Shown here: positions 36,742 to 45,072 of the stretch, piece after piece
Layout of the letters: each line of letters opens with the position of its first letter
How positions within the stretch are numbered: the first letter of the stretch is position 1
Origin: Acidobacteriota bacterium
Lineage (GTDB): Bacteria; Acidobacteriota; Terriglobia; Acidiferrales; UBA7541
Length of the DNA: 64,000 nucleotides
Assembly (NCBI GenBank): GCA_013289825.1
Contig: JABCZF010000008.1
Coordinates: 78,762 to 142,761, forward strand
Direction: 5' to 3'
The notes under the pieces: model-generated
Seen by the model: only the letters and a program-made list of their open reading frames with translations
The model's database searches: none
What the model was told of the DNA's origin: nothing
Made by a program: the position numbers and the translations under genes

Positions 36742-38460
36742 TCACTCGGAACGGGGAACGTGTTGGAGATTGATCCGGATGCGGTCGGCGTTGTCGTAGG
36801 TGGACATGTCGGAGAGAATGACCTTGTCGCCTTCTTTGAGTCCATCCAGGACCTCAATTGTGTTCACTGCGGTGCGCCCCAGCTTTACGTTGACGCGTAC
36901 GGCTTCGATGCCGCCATTGACAAGTTTAAATAGTGAGGCCGTGGAGTTTGCTGTGGCGTGTACTGGGCGTCCGACGCAGAGAATGTTGTCGAGCTTTTCG
37001 ATGTCAATGGTGGCGTCGATCTGGAGATCTGCACCGGCCCCTTGTGGTAGACCCGTGTCGAGGGCGATATCCACGCTGCGCGTTTCGTTTGACGTAGAAG
37101 AACCAAGGCGGCTGACATGCCCTTTTACCAGGCCTTTCTTCGTATCCACGGTGGCATTTTGATTGGCGCGCACGTCTTGCGTCATGACTTCAGGCAGGGT
37201 GATTCTTGCAATCAAATTCCCGGAATCTTCAGCGCGGACCAGCGCTCCTAGTCCCCGGACCTGCCGGACCATGGGACCTCTTTTCACGGTGTCGGTCCAG
37301 ATCGTGGTGGCGTCTACCGTAGGTACGTCGCGGGCGGCTCTGCCGCCAACTCCGCCGGCGACGCCGCTGCCAATACCGCCACGAACTCCACCGGAAACGC
37401 CACCCGGAACTCCTGCGGAGAGGCCACCTGAAACGCCTCCCGCAACGCCGCTTGGTGGTCTGTTTTGTCCGGCGTGCGGCGCGGCTTTGAGAGGAAACGT
37501 CAACACCGCTAGCGTTGCGGCCAGCGCGAGCCCGCACGCGGTGGCCGTCAATGAGGCAATCAGTCTTGTTCGGGACATAGGAACCTCCTTCAGCATGAGA
37601 GCCACTCGCTCGGCGAGCTGACGCTCGACGAGAAATGGTGGCGCAGGAATGGGCGCGGTTCGGCTGCGGCCGGCCGCAAATTGAAGCAGAGCTTCCAGGT
37701 ATGGCTTGCGCTCTTCGGTGAGTCTTACGACTTCTAGATCCACGACCTGCTCGCGAGCCAGACGGATGCGCGCGATGAGCCAGGCGATAGCAGGATGAAA
37801 CCAGAGCGCGCCAAGAACAACTTGCTCGCCCAAGTGATGGGTCCAATCGTGGCGCCGAACATGGAGCAGTTCGTGACAGGCGATCGCGGCTTGAAATCGC
37901 GCGTTCATGGACGGGAAACGTTCGGGCAGAAGAACTACCGGAGGCGTAAAGCCAAAGGTGACGGGCGAATCTACATCGCGCGACAGGCGGAACTCGGCGC
38001 TGGTGTTCACGCGGGCGCGCATTTCTTCGAGAATGGCAGCGCATTCAGCAAACCGGGAAATTGGCGAAGATGCTTGCCGGAGCTGCCGAAGTCTCAGAAG
38101 TCCCATCGCCAGGATCGCGAATCGTACGGCCATTCCCGCGAGAATTACGACGCCGAAAATCTGGGCGATGATTTGAACGCTGGGAAAATGCCAGTGGGTG
38201 ACGGCGGGGCCGGATGCCGGGATGACCTGCACGCCCGTGAGGCTCGGCGAGATCACCATCGTGCCGACCCTTTGTAACTGGTGCCAGGGCTGGATAACGG
38301 GGAGCACCAAGCTGAGGGCCAGGAGCACCCGCCAATAGACGAGAAGTACGCCAGGCTGGCGGATTTCTAGAAGGCGCGGAAGAAATCCCGCGGCCAACGC
38401 GAGCAGGGCGACCTGGGCGCTCCAAAACATGAGATTCGAAAACCACAACGGCAGACTCAT
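36742..38460 (-). CDS. BlaR1/M56-family membrane metallopeptidase fused to an efflux-adaptor-like domain
   Basis: 572 residues. Residues 1-330 are M56: helices at about 10-30, 40-55, 98-120, then the zinc motif HELLHVRRHD (HExxH at about 196-200) and a further helix (LIASLTATACGLALAATLAV). Family members sense a signal and cleave the partner BlaI repressor. Residues 337-373 are a Gly-Val repeat. Residues about 385-565 resemble the C-terminal half of HlyD/RND adaptors (DTVKRGPMVRQVRGLGALV, EVLDGLKEGDKVILSDMS, DNADRIRINLQ), without the coiled-coil hairpin. The usual BlaR1 sensor is a penicillin-binding domain, so this replacement is unusual. blaI is immediately upstream, with 39 bp between them. 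Confidence 0.85.
   Translation of the reverse strand: MSLPLWFSNLMFWSAQVALLALAAGFLPRLLEIRQPGVLLVYWRVLLALSLVLPVIQPWHQLQRVGTMVISPSLTGVQVIPASGPAVTHWHFPSVQIIAQIFGVVILAGMAVRFAILAMGLLRLRQLRQASSPISRFAECAAILEEMRARVNTSAEFRLSRDVDSPVTFGFTPPVVLLPERFPSMNARFQAAIACHELLHVRRHDWTHHLGEQVVLGALWFHPAIAWLIARIRLAREQVVDLEVVRLTEERKPYLEALLQFAAGRSRTAPIPAPPFLVERQLAERVALMLKEVPMSRTRLIASLTATACGLALAATLAVLTFPLKAAPHAGQNRPPSGVAGGVSGGLSAGVPGGVSGGVRGGIGSGVAGGVGGRAARDVPTVDATTIWTDTVKRGPMVRQVRGLGALVRAEDSGNLIARITLPEVMTQDVRANQNATVDTKKGLVKGHVSRLGSSTSNETRSVDIALDTGLPQGAGADLQIDATIDIEKLDNILCVGRPVHATANSTASLFKLVNGGIEAVRVNVKLGRTAVNTIEVLDGLKEGDKVILSDMSTYDNADRIRINLQHVPRSE
37342..37452 (-). repeat. Gly-Val-rich repeat within the M56 fusion gene
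   Basis: This in-frame repeat encodes 37 residues made almost wholly of G, V, S and A in GGV/SGG units (for example GGVSGGLSAGVPGGVSGG). It links the M56 part and the adaptor-like part and probably acts as a flexible spacer. Such repeats vary in length between strains by slippage. Confidence 0.8.
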
Positions 38461-38499
38461 CGGCGGCTCCGGGATTATTTCAATCCATTTCAGGAACTC

Positions 38500-38874
38500 T
38501 CATTTTATTTCTTCGATCATGCGCGCCATTTTTTGCAAATCTTTTTCGCGGATGTGGCGCGATTTGACGAGATGGACAAGGAGCGGTTCCGCGGAACCGT
38601 TGAAAACGCGATTTATGAATTCCCGCAGCATACTGCCAATGACCTGGTTTTTGCTGTGCGCGGGGCGGTAAACGAACGCGCGGTCCTGGCGGCGCTTCTT
38701 CAAATGACCCTTGGTTTCGAGGATTTTCATCATGGTCATGACGGTGGTATAGGCGATTTTGCGGTGCTCGAGGAGCGCCTCATAGATATCGCGGACGGTG
38801 GCGCTCTGGCGCTGCCAGACGAGCTTCATGATTTCCAGTTCCTGCGGGGTGAGTGTGGTGTGTTTGGGTCTCAT
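38500..38874 (-). CDS. BlaI/MecI/CopY-family transcriptional repressor
   Basis: 124 residues from the ATG at 38874 with AAGGA 6 nt upstream; the frame is open further upstream but without coding character. The winged helix is LTPQELEIMKLVWQRQSATV, then YTTVMTMMKILETKGHLKK and AFVYRPAHSKNQ. The C-terminal dimerisation helix is RHIREKDLQKMARMIEEIK. It likely represses its own operon with the M56 sensor, which would cleave it on signal. A TTAGTACTAC dyad about 15-25 bp upstream of the start is a possible operator. No resistance gene follows the pair, so its target is unknown. Confidence 0.92.
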   Translation of the reverse strand: MRPKHTTLTPQELEIMKLVWQRQSATVRDIYEALLEHRKIAYTTVMTMMKILETKGHLKKRRQDRAFVYRPAHSKNQVIGSMLREFINRVFNGSAEPLLVHLVKSRHIREKDLQKMARMIEEIK

Positions 38875-39091
38875 GTATATCCTTTTTGTAGTACTAAATA
38901 ATTCGTATGTCAAGAGAAAAATGAGCGCCTGAAATTGTCGGACTTGTCCCGAAAGCCGGCGATGGCGGCACAACTTTATCGCTGCGGCCGAGGGCCAGGC
39001 CGAGTCCGTTTAACGGGAACCGGCCGTGTGGCCCGCAGCGCGAGCGGAAGAGGATGGTGCGCTTCGACCGTGGCCCCCGTCGGCGGCTGGT

Positions 39092-39955
39092 TTATGATGG
39101 TAGCGTCTGATGTTGTCCATGCGAGCCGCGCGTCGCTATTCGCGACTTCCTTCTCGTGAACAACTGATCTTGCATGGCGGTTCGTTTCGCGTAGTCAACC
39201 ACGTAGCTGACGGAGAATTCCAGCGATCCGGCGTTTGCGACCAGTCGGACGGTAGGTTCGAGCATAGGGTTTGCGCCTTGATAATACTCGCTCATCACCT
39301 TCAAGGAGGTCTGCGCTTCGACGAGGTACTCGCCAATCGCCTCTTTGGCTACCCGCAAGAGCATCTCCCTGGCAAGCTGGCAATCAGTACTGGCTGTCAA
39401 CGGCACTTTAATCTCGTCCCAGACAAAACGGAGTCCTTGCGAATAGTTGAAAACGGCCACTTTCAAGACGATGTTGTTGGGGAGGCCAACGATCCGGCCG
39501 TTGTGCAAGTCCTTGCTGACCCAGTTCCCCGTTTCCATCAAGGTGGTCCGCAGGAGCCCGATGTCGATCACGTCACCTCGAGTATCGCCGATCTGAACTC
39601 TGTCTCCCACGCCGTACAGCTTTGAAAAGCCAATGGAGAAAGCGCCGGCAATGCTGCGCACCACGTCCTGCAGGGCTACGGCAACGCCCGCGCCGACGAC
39701 GCCAAGGGTAACGCTGAGGCGGCCCAAGCGATCCTCAAAGAGGATAGCGAGGAAAAGGAGAATGGTGAGGTATCCGGAAAAGACAACGAACTTGCGAATC
39801 TTATAGCGCGCGTCGGCCCGGCCAAAACGCCGGGGCAGCGCTTGTTCCAGCACGTGAAACGTTGCGTGAACAATGAGGATTCCGACAACGGCGGCCAGGC
39901 CTTTCGCGAAGAGCGAAAGTGAAAGAGCCTGTCTGAGTCTGAAGAGATCATTCAT
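39092..39955 (-). CDS. MscS-family mechanosensitive ion channel
   Basis: 287 residues. N-terminal helices LSLFAKGLAAVVGILIVHAT and FVVFSGYLTILLFLAILF precede the conserved pore helix region (LGVVGAGVAVALQDVVRSI, comparable to the TM3 Gly/Ala pattern) and the MscS beta domain (FSIGFSKLYGVGDRVQIGD, GDVIDIGLLRTTLME, GRIVGLPNNIVL). The C-terminal domain has SVSYVVDYAKR. Such channels release solutes on osmotic downshift. A short charged tail follows. Independent gene between the blaI and pheA regions. Confidence 0.9.
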   Translation of the reverse strand: MNDLFRLRQALSLSLFAKGLAAVVGILIVHATFHVLEQALPRRFGRADARYKIRKFVVFSGYLTILLFLAILFEDRLGRLSVTLGVVGAGVAVALQDVVRSIAGAFSIGFSKLYGVGDRVQIGDTRGDVIDIGLLRTTLMETGNWVSKDLHNGRIVGLPNNIVLKVAVFNYSQGLRFVWDEIKVPLTASTDCQLAREMLLRVAKEAIGEYLVEAQTSLKVMSEYYQGANPMLEPTVRLVANAGSLEFSVSYVVDYAKRTAMQDQLFTRRKSRIATRGSHGQHQTLPS

Positions 39956-40126
39956 CCCGCCCCCATCGCGCCCAGTTTGCGGCTACAGCGCGAATCAGAC
40001 TAGCCGACCCCTCCATGGCTTAGAAAGACCGCGATTTTCAGATTCACGGGAGTTTGCCTGACCCTTATGATGCGGTCGGTCTGCCATTGTGCGCGATAAT
40101 TCGCGCCATAGAAAACCGACCCGGTA

Positions 40127-41044
40127 CTAGTGCCCTGGTTGGCTTTCAGGGTTACCCTTCTGCTGCGCTTCCGGAGGCGGGCCCGAGGTGCGGGCCGCGA
40201 CATAGAGGCCGAGGACACGCAGGTCGCTGGTGGCCTGGCGGACCTCGGCTAGGGCGGAGTCGAGTTGGAAGGAGGCATCGGCTTCGACGTCGAGGAAGAA
40301 TTGGTATTCCCAGGGGCGGCCGTGGATGGGGCGGCTTTCGATTTTCTGCAGGTTGACGCCGTGTTTTGCGAAAGGATCGAGAGAGGCTAGGAGCGCGCCG
40401 GGACGGTGGGCTAGACGCATGGCGATGGACATTTTGCGGGCGTCTGGCGGAGGCGGTTGCGTTTCGTTGGCGGGGCGGAGCAGCACAAAGCGGGTGAAAT
40501 TTTCGGCGTTGTCCTGGATGGCGGCGGCCAGGATGACACCGGCGTAGTGTTCGGCAGCGCGGCGGCCAGCGATGGCTGCGGAGGATTTGTCGCCGCGGGC
40601 TAGGGCTTCGCGGACGCTGCCGGCGGTGTCCTCGGCGGGGACCCGCTTGAGGGCCGGGTGAGCGAGGAAGAATCGTTCGCACTGCGCTAGAGCCATGGGA
40701 TGAGAGGCGACAGAGCGGATGGAATCGAGCGAAGAGCCCTGGCAGCCGATTAGGTGATGCTCGATCGGCAGGATGGTTTCGGCGGTGATGGTGAGGGAGC
40801 TTTCGAGCAGGAGATCGTACACGCGGACGACTGGGCCGGCGAGGGTGTTTTCGACCGGGGCCAGGAGAGCGTCCGCGAGGCCGTCGCTGATGGCGCGGAA
40901 GGCGGCGTCGAAGGTGGGGCGCGGGACCGTGGTGATTCCTTCGCCGAGAAGCTGGACGGCGGCTTCTTCGCTGAAGGCCCCGGGCTCGCCTTGGAAGGCC
41001 ACGCGCATCTGTTGGTTGTCCGGTGAACGGTGTGCCGCAGTCAT
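40127..41044 (-). CDS. pheA: Prephenate dehydratase
   Basis: 305 residues from the ATG at 41044; the frame is open to 41164 but the added 40 residues lack coding character. Prephenate dehydratase converts prephenate to phenylpyruvate in phenylalanine synthesis. Landmarks: RVAFQGEPGAFSEEAAVQLL, PVENTLAGPVVRVYDLLLE, the substrate motif NFTRFVLL (TRF) and an ACT regulatory domain with RPGALLASLDPFAKHGV and ESRPIHGRPWEYQFFLD. The ESRP motif is the Phe-binding signature, so feedback inhibition is expected. There is no chorismate mutase domain. The gene is divergent from the PAP2 phosphatase gene. Confidence 0.95.
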   Translation of the reverse strand: MTAAHRSPDNQQMRVAFQGEPGAFSEEAAVQLLGEGITTVPRPTFDAAFRAISDGLADALLAPVENTLAGPVVRVYDLLLESSLTITAETILPIEHHLIGCQGSSLDSIRSVASHPMALAQCERFFLAHPALKRVPAEDTAGSVREALARGDKSSAAIAGRRAAEHYAGVILAAAIQDNAENFTRFVLLRPANETQPPPPDARKMSIAMRLAHRPGALLASLDPFAKHGVNLQKIESRPIHGRPWEYQFFLDVEADASFQLDSALAEVRQATSDLRVLGLYVAARTSGPPPEAQQKGNPESQPGH

Positions 41045-41231
41045 ACTTTGGCCAGCCTTTTGCTTTGGTGAAGTTGGGGCGGCGTCACGGGTTGGGCGCA
41101 GAAAAGATGGGTGTTGCCGCGAGAAACCGCGCCCTATGATGAAATGAAAACGGGGCGGCTGCAAGCTGCGGTGAGGCCCTCGAGAGCTGGAGCGCCGCAG
41201 AGCTGAGTAGATTCATCCGAGAAACTACACA

Positions 41232-42467
41232 ATGAAATTGCCGACAAGCGCAAAAATGGTGGCGACGGTGGCGCTGCTGGGACTGGCGGTGCAGTTGGGA
41301 ACGAGCCAGCATTTTTATAAGTCGGCGCTGCTTTCACTTTTTTTTGGAGTGACACTGGCAAGCGTGGTGTCCATTCATTTTCGCGTGCGGCCTTCGTGGC
41401 AGGATGCTTTGTCCGTTATCGGCGCGGCGGCGCTGTTTACGGTCATCGATTTCGGTTTTCTGCATTTCAAGCCGAGCTCGGCGGGGATTGCTTCGTTTTT
41501 GGGGATTAGCAGCCTTTCGACGCTTGGGCTGCGGGCCATCTGGTCGCAGGGCGCGGAGCAAGAGCGGATGGCGCTGGCGTTTTTGCCTGCACTGATTTTT
41601 GTGACGTCGGATTGGGGCAGCACGATTTTGCTGGGGTGGACGGAGCAGGCCAACCCGAGAGTGCTCGATCTTTATTTGTTCTCATTTGATTCCAGTTTGC
41701 AGGTGCAGATCGCGTTTTTGATCGGGCAGGCTTACGCGCTGTGGCCATGGTTCAGGGCCGCGGGAACCGTTTTTTATATCGCGTTGCCAATGGTCATCGG
41801 GCTGGTTTATGCGGGGCAACTCTTGCGCGACCGCACCCGAGCCGTGTCCGCAATGATGGCATTTCTCATCACGGGTCCAGTGGGAGTGGTCTTCTACAAT
41901 CTTCTGCCAGCGGTGGGACCGATCCACATTTTCCTGAGTGAGTTTCCATGGAAGCCGATTCCGGCCGGGCAAGTGAGGCGCTTACTTGTTGAACCCATTC
42001 CTGTGGAAGGTTTGCGCAATTGCATGCCTTCGTTGCACATGGGATGGGTTTTGCTGGCGTGGTGGTATTCGCGAGGGCTATCGGTTTGGGAGCGCGGGAT
42101 TGCCATGGCGTCTGTGGTGTTCACGACTTTCGCGACCATGGGGACGGGGGAGCATTATTTGGTCGATCTCGTTGTCGCTTTTCCGTTCGCGGTGTTTTTG
42201 CAGGGATTGTGCGCGCTGGGGTTGCGGTGGAACGACCGGGCGCGCGTGACCGCGGTTTGGTACGGCTTGTTGTTGACGCTCGGATGGATCGGAGCGCTTC
42301 GCTTGGCGGTCAAAAGTTTTTGGATTTCGCCCGTTTTACCTTGGACTTGCTGCGTTTTGACGGTCGCTTCGGCTATTTTCGTGCAGGGAAGGCTGGAAGC
42401 GGCTACCGATCGGTGCAAAATTCGCGAGGCTGTTCCTCCAAGCGCCGTTCCCGTCGCGGTCTTCTGA
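41232..42467 (+). CDS. PAP2-family membrane phosphatase (inositolphosphotransferase/Aur1-like)
   Basis: 411 residues with about ten hydrophobic segments. The catalytic signature sits near residues 260-320: NCMPSLHMGWVLLAWW (motif 2, PSLH) and TMGTGEHYLVDLVVA (motif 3, G-x-HY-x-x-D). This arrangement is typical of PAP2_3/Aur1-like enzymes transferring or removing phospho-head groups on lipids. A direct role in phospholipid or sphingolipid metabolism is possible but unproved. A CIREAVPP-rich polar tail closes the protein. A DinB gene follows 133 bp downstream. Confidence 0.85.
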   Translation: MKLPTSAKMVATVALLGLAVQLGTSQHFYKSALLSLFFGVTLASVVSIHFRVRPSWQDALSVIGAAALFTVIDFGFLHFKPSSAGIASFLGISSLSTLGLRAIWSQGAEQERMALAFLPALIFVTSDWGSTILLGWTEQANPRVLDLYLFSFDSSLQVQIAFLIGQAYALWPWFRAAGTVFYIALPMVIGLVYAGQLLRDRTRAVSAMMAFLITGPVGVVFYNLLPAVGPIHIFLSEFPWKPIPAGQVRRLLVEPIPVEGLRNCMPSLHMGWVLLAWWYSRGLSVWERGIAMASVVFTTFATMGTGEHYLVDLVVAFPFAVFLQGLCALGLRWNDRARVTAVWYGLLLTLGWIGALRLAVKSFWISPVLPWTCCVLTVASAIFVQGRLEAATDRCKIREAVPPSAVPVAVF

Positions 42468-42600
42468 GATTCTGTGAGAGATTCGGCATTCCGCTTTGAT
42501 TTGCAGGCCGCATTGGCTCGAGATTCGAGGAAGGAACGTTCGAGAAGCGCGTATGCGCTGCGGGCAGGCAGGGTATACACTGCGCCGGGGGAGAAAAGAA

Positions 42601-43134
42601 ATGAAAGTGGCCAGGCCGGAAGCCGGGGAGTATGCGGGGTACTACGAAAAGTATGTTTCGCTGGTTATCGGAGATGATGTTACCGGCTCGCTCGAAGCGC
42701 AACGCGTGCAGACGATGCAGCTGTTTGCGGGACGCAGCGAGCGGGATGGCAATTTTCGGTACGCGGGAGACAAGTGGACGGTGAAGGAGGTGCTCGGCCA
42801 CCTTAGCGACTCCGAGCGGATATTCACGTACCGTGCCCTGCGCATTGCGCGGGGCGACCTGACCCCCATGGAGGGTTTCGAGCAAGACGATTACGTACGC
42901 AGCGGCGGATTCAATGAACGTCCGCTGACGAGTCTGGTGGAGGAATACGCGTTCGTGCGAGGTGCGAGCCTCGCCTTGTTCCGCTCGCTCGGCAAAGAGG
43001 CGTGGTTGCGACGAGGCACGGCGAATAAGAACGAGGTGAGCGTACGGGCGCTGGCTTACATCACCGCGGGACACGAGCTGCATCACCGGCAGATCCTTGA
43101 GGAGCGATACTTTTCGGCGATTCCGCGGGCCTGA
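42601..43134 (+). CDS. DinB-family protein
   Basis: 177 residues from the ATG at 42601, with GGGGGAGAAAAG upstream. It is a four-helix bundle of the DinB/YfiT type. Helix 1 has EAQRVQTMQLFAG. The first metal histidine is in KEVLGHLSDSERIF (His in GHL). Two further histidines are in ITAGHELHHRQILEERY. This three-His site binds a divalent metal in the family. Members act as thiol-dependent transferases or hydrolases, but most are uncharacterised. No functional link to its neighbours is evident. Confidence 0.88.
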   Translation: MKVARPEAGEYAGYYEKYVSLVIGDDVTGSLEAQRVQTMQLFAGRSERDGNFRYAGDKWTVKEVLGHLSDSERIFTYRALRIARGDLTPMEGFEQDDYVRSGGFNERPLTSLVEEYAFVRGASLALFRSLGKEAWLRRGTANKNEVSVRALAYITAGHELHHRQILEERYFSAIPRA

Positions 43135-43289
43135 AACGCGTGGTTCGCGACCGCTGGGCGTGGCGGCGTTTAACAAGGAACTAAAGCAGCATGCCCGCCC
43201 GAAGCTTGCTGAAGGCGTCAGGATTCCAGCGCCAACGGCTTGCGGCCATTCCGGCGAATCCTCCATGGAGGGGGCGTGTTTGCGTGACG

Positions 43290-43319
43290 TTGACGCAAAG
43301 CTGCATCGGATGTTATAAA
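43290..43319 (+). promoter_or_regulatory. Predicted sigma70-type promoter of the ATP synthase operon
   Basis: TTGACG at 43290-43295 and TATAAA at 43314-43319 with an 18-bp spacer, about 125 bp before the first ATP synthase gene. The intervening leader has G/C-rich hairpin potential (43349-43380). The rest of 43135-43443 holds no gene that I can support. Confidence 0.55.
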
Positions 43320-43443
43320 ATACTGTTAAATTAGGCAGCGACAGGCCCACCGTATTGCCCCTTCCCGGGTGGGGGGCACGGCGCGGCTGCCAACCTGGTG
43401 GCCGGATCGTGGCCCCAAAGCGAGTTTTAGGCTACACAACTTA

Positions 43444-43920
43444 ATGCAAGAAATTGTTCACCAACTGGGAGAACTCTTCCTTCAGGCTGTGCCTACAGTC
43501 CTGATCATCCTCCTTTTTTACTTCATCTTGCGAGGGATTTTCTTTAAGCCCTTGCTCGCGGCGATGGCCGAGCGCGATGCTCGCACCGTGGGGGCGCAGA
43601 AGGCCGCCGAAGTGGCTCAGGCGCGGGCATTGGAGAAGGCTAAGCAGTACCAGGACGCTTTGAAGCAAGCCCGCACGCAGGTCTACGCCGAGCAGGAAGC
43701 TGCCCGCAAGAAGGTGTTAGAGGAGCGCGCCGCGCTGATCAAGGAGGCGCGCACTGCTGCCACGGCGCAGGTTGCTAGCGCCAAGCAGCGCATCGCCGCT
43801 GAGGTCGCTGCGGCGCGCCGCGAGATCGAAACTATGGTCGCACAGCTTTCCGCCGAAATTGCGCAGCGCATTCTCGAATCGCCTCGCCGCCCGGGCGGCT
43901 CCCTAAGAGGGGCCCGATGA
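43444..43920 (+). CDS. ATP synthase F0 subunit b' (first of two b-type subunits)
   Basis: 158 residues from the ATG at 43444; upstream in-frame sequence lacks coding character. One N-terminal transmembrane helix (AVPTVLIILLFYFILRGIFF) is followed by a long charged coiled coil (AERDARTVGAQKAAEVAQ, LEERAALIKEARTAA). This is the peripheral-stalk b/b' pattern. It lies directly upstream of a second b-type gene with a 4-bp overlap (ATGA), so the operon carries the b'-b heterodimer known from cyanobacteria and some other bacteria. The tail RPGGSLRGAR is basic and atypical. Confidence 0.88.
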   Translation: MQEIVHQLGELFLQAVPTVLIILLFYFILRGIFFKPLLAAMAERDARTVGAQKAAEVAQARALEKAKQYQDALKQARTQVYAEQEAARKKVLEERAALIKEARTAATAQVASAKQRIAAEVAAARREIETMVAQLSAEIAQRILESPRRPGGSLRGAR

Positions 43921-44516
43921 ATAGGACCTTGAAAAAAGCAAACTGGCGGCTGTTCGTGACATCGGCTGGGTGCGCCCTGTTTTTCTGTGTGGTTCTCAGC
44001 GCGCGCGCCGCTGAAGAAGGCCGGGGTTCGACAACGGATAACGCCATCGAAATTTTCAAGTGGATCAACTTCGCGATCGTCGCGGCGGTTTTGATCTGGT
44101 TCTTTGCCAAGAAATTACCGGCGTGGTTCCGCGGAAACGCTGACAAGATCAGTTCAGCGATCACCAAAGCGACCGCCGCGAAAGAAGAAGCGGAACGGCA
44201 GGTCGCGGAGGCCGAAACCAAGCTCGGGAATCTTAAGCAGGAAATTGCGGCGCTGCAGGCCGCCGCAAAACGAGAAGCTGCCGAGGAAGGTGAGCGCATC
44301 CGCGCGCTCGCCGAAGGCGATGCAAAAAAAGTTGGCATCGCAGCGCAAGCGGAAATCGATGCTGCGGAGCGGGCTGCACGCCTGGAGCTGAAAGCGCTGG
44401 CGGCGTCGCTCGCCGTTGGCGGCGCGGAATCCCTTCTTGTCAAGCAGCTGACGCCCGCCGCGCAGGAATCGTTGGTGGATACGTTCGTGAAAAGCCTCGA
44501 AGGAAGACCCCATTGA
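43917..44516 (+). CDS. atpF: ATP synthase F0 subunit b
   Basis: 199 residues, starting in a 4-bp overlap with the b' gene. A signal-like hydrophobic segment (LFVTSAGCALFFCVVLSARA) is followed by a second membrane helix (WINFAIVAAVLIWFFAKKL) and an Ala/Glu/Lys-rich coiled coil (AAKEEAERQVAEAETKLGN) for the peripheral stalk. The extra N-terminal signal peptide is common in acidobacterial and some delta-proteobacterial b subunits. Stop codon overlaps the TTG start of the delta gene, so the two are translationally coupled. Confidence 0.9.
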   Translation: MNRTLKKANWRLFVTSAGCALFFCVVLSARAAEEGRGSTTDNAIEIFKWINFAIVAAVLIWFFAKKLPAWFRGNADKISSAITKATAAKEEAERQVAEAETKLGNLKQEIAALQAAAKREAAEEGERIRALAEGDAKKVGIAAQAEIDAAERAARLELKALAASLAVGGAESLLVKQLTPAAQESLVDTFVKSLEGRPH

Positions 44517-45049
44517 AGTCCGCCAGCCTCCAATACGCGAACGCTCTTGCCGACGTCGCGCTCGCGCAGGGCGCAGCCGATACGGCTCTCCGACAGTTGG
44601 GCGATTTTGCGGCTGCCTTTGGCGTTTCCGCCGAGTTGCGGAATTTTCTGACCAGCCCGGGCGTTCCGAGTGGGGCAAAGCACGACGTCATCGAGAAGAT
44701 CGCGGGGCGCATCGGCGCGGGCAAGATCATTCGCAACTTTCTTTTTGTCATCGCGGATCATCAGCGCACGCACATCCTCCCGGAAATTGTTGCTTCCTTT
44801 CAGGATGTCATCCGGCAACGACAAGGAATCGCCGAGGCGGAGATTTCTTCGGCCATCGAGCTGAGCGCCGCGCAAAAAAAACGGTTTGCGCAAACCCTCG
44901 AGCGCCTTACGGGCAAGAAAATCGAGGCAAAGTATTCGCTGGACCCGGCGCTGCTGGGCGGGGCAGTTGTGCGCGTGGGAGACACTATTTACGACGGCTC
45001 GGTGCGCAGCAGTTTGAACGAAATGCGCGTGCGTCTCGCAGCGGAATAG
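44513..45049 (+). CDS. atpH: ATP synthase F1 subunit delta
   Basis: 178 residues from a TTG at 44513, whose last two bases begin the TGA stop of the upstream gene (44514-44516). The N-terminal domain has SASLQYANALADVALAQ, typical of delta/OSCP, with FLTSPGVPSGAKHDVIEKI. The C-terminal half has RFAQTLERLTGKKIEAKYS and GGAVVRVGDTIYDGSVRSSL, matching the conserved OSCP end. It connects the peripheral stalk to the alpha3beta3 head. Confidence 0.93.
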   Translation: MKSASLQYANALADVALAQGAADTALRQLGDFAAAFGVSAELRNFLTSPGVPSGAKHDVIEKIAGRIGAGKIIRNFLFVIADHQRTHILPEIVASFQDVIRQRQGIAEAEISSAIELSAAQKKRFAQTLERLTGKKIEAKYSLDPALLGGAVVRVGDTIYDGSVRSSLNEMRVRLAAE

Positions 45050-45072
45050 CGGAATAGAACTCAGGAGCAGGC

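Noticed and set aside
38875..38900. BlaI operator dyad TTAGTACTAC
   Set aside because: Only about ten bases of imperfect symmetry and a poor match to the known TACTACA/TGTAGTA arrangement; mentioned in the blaI entry but not listed as a site.
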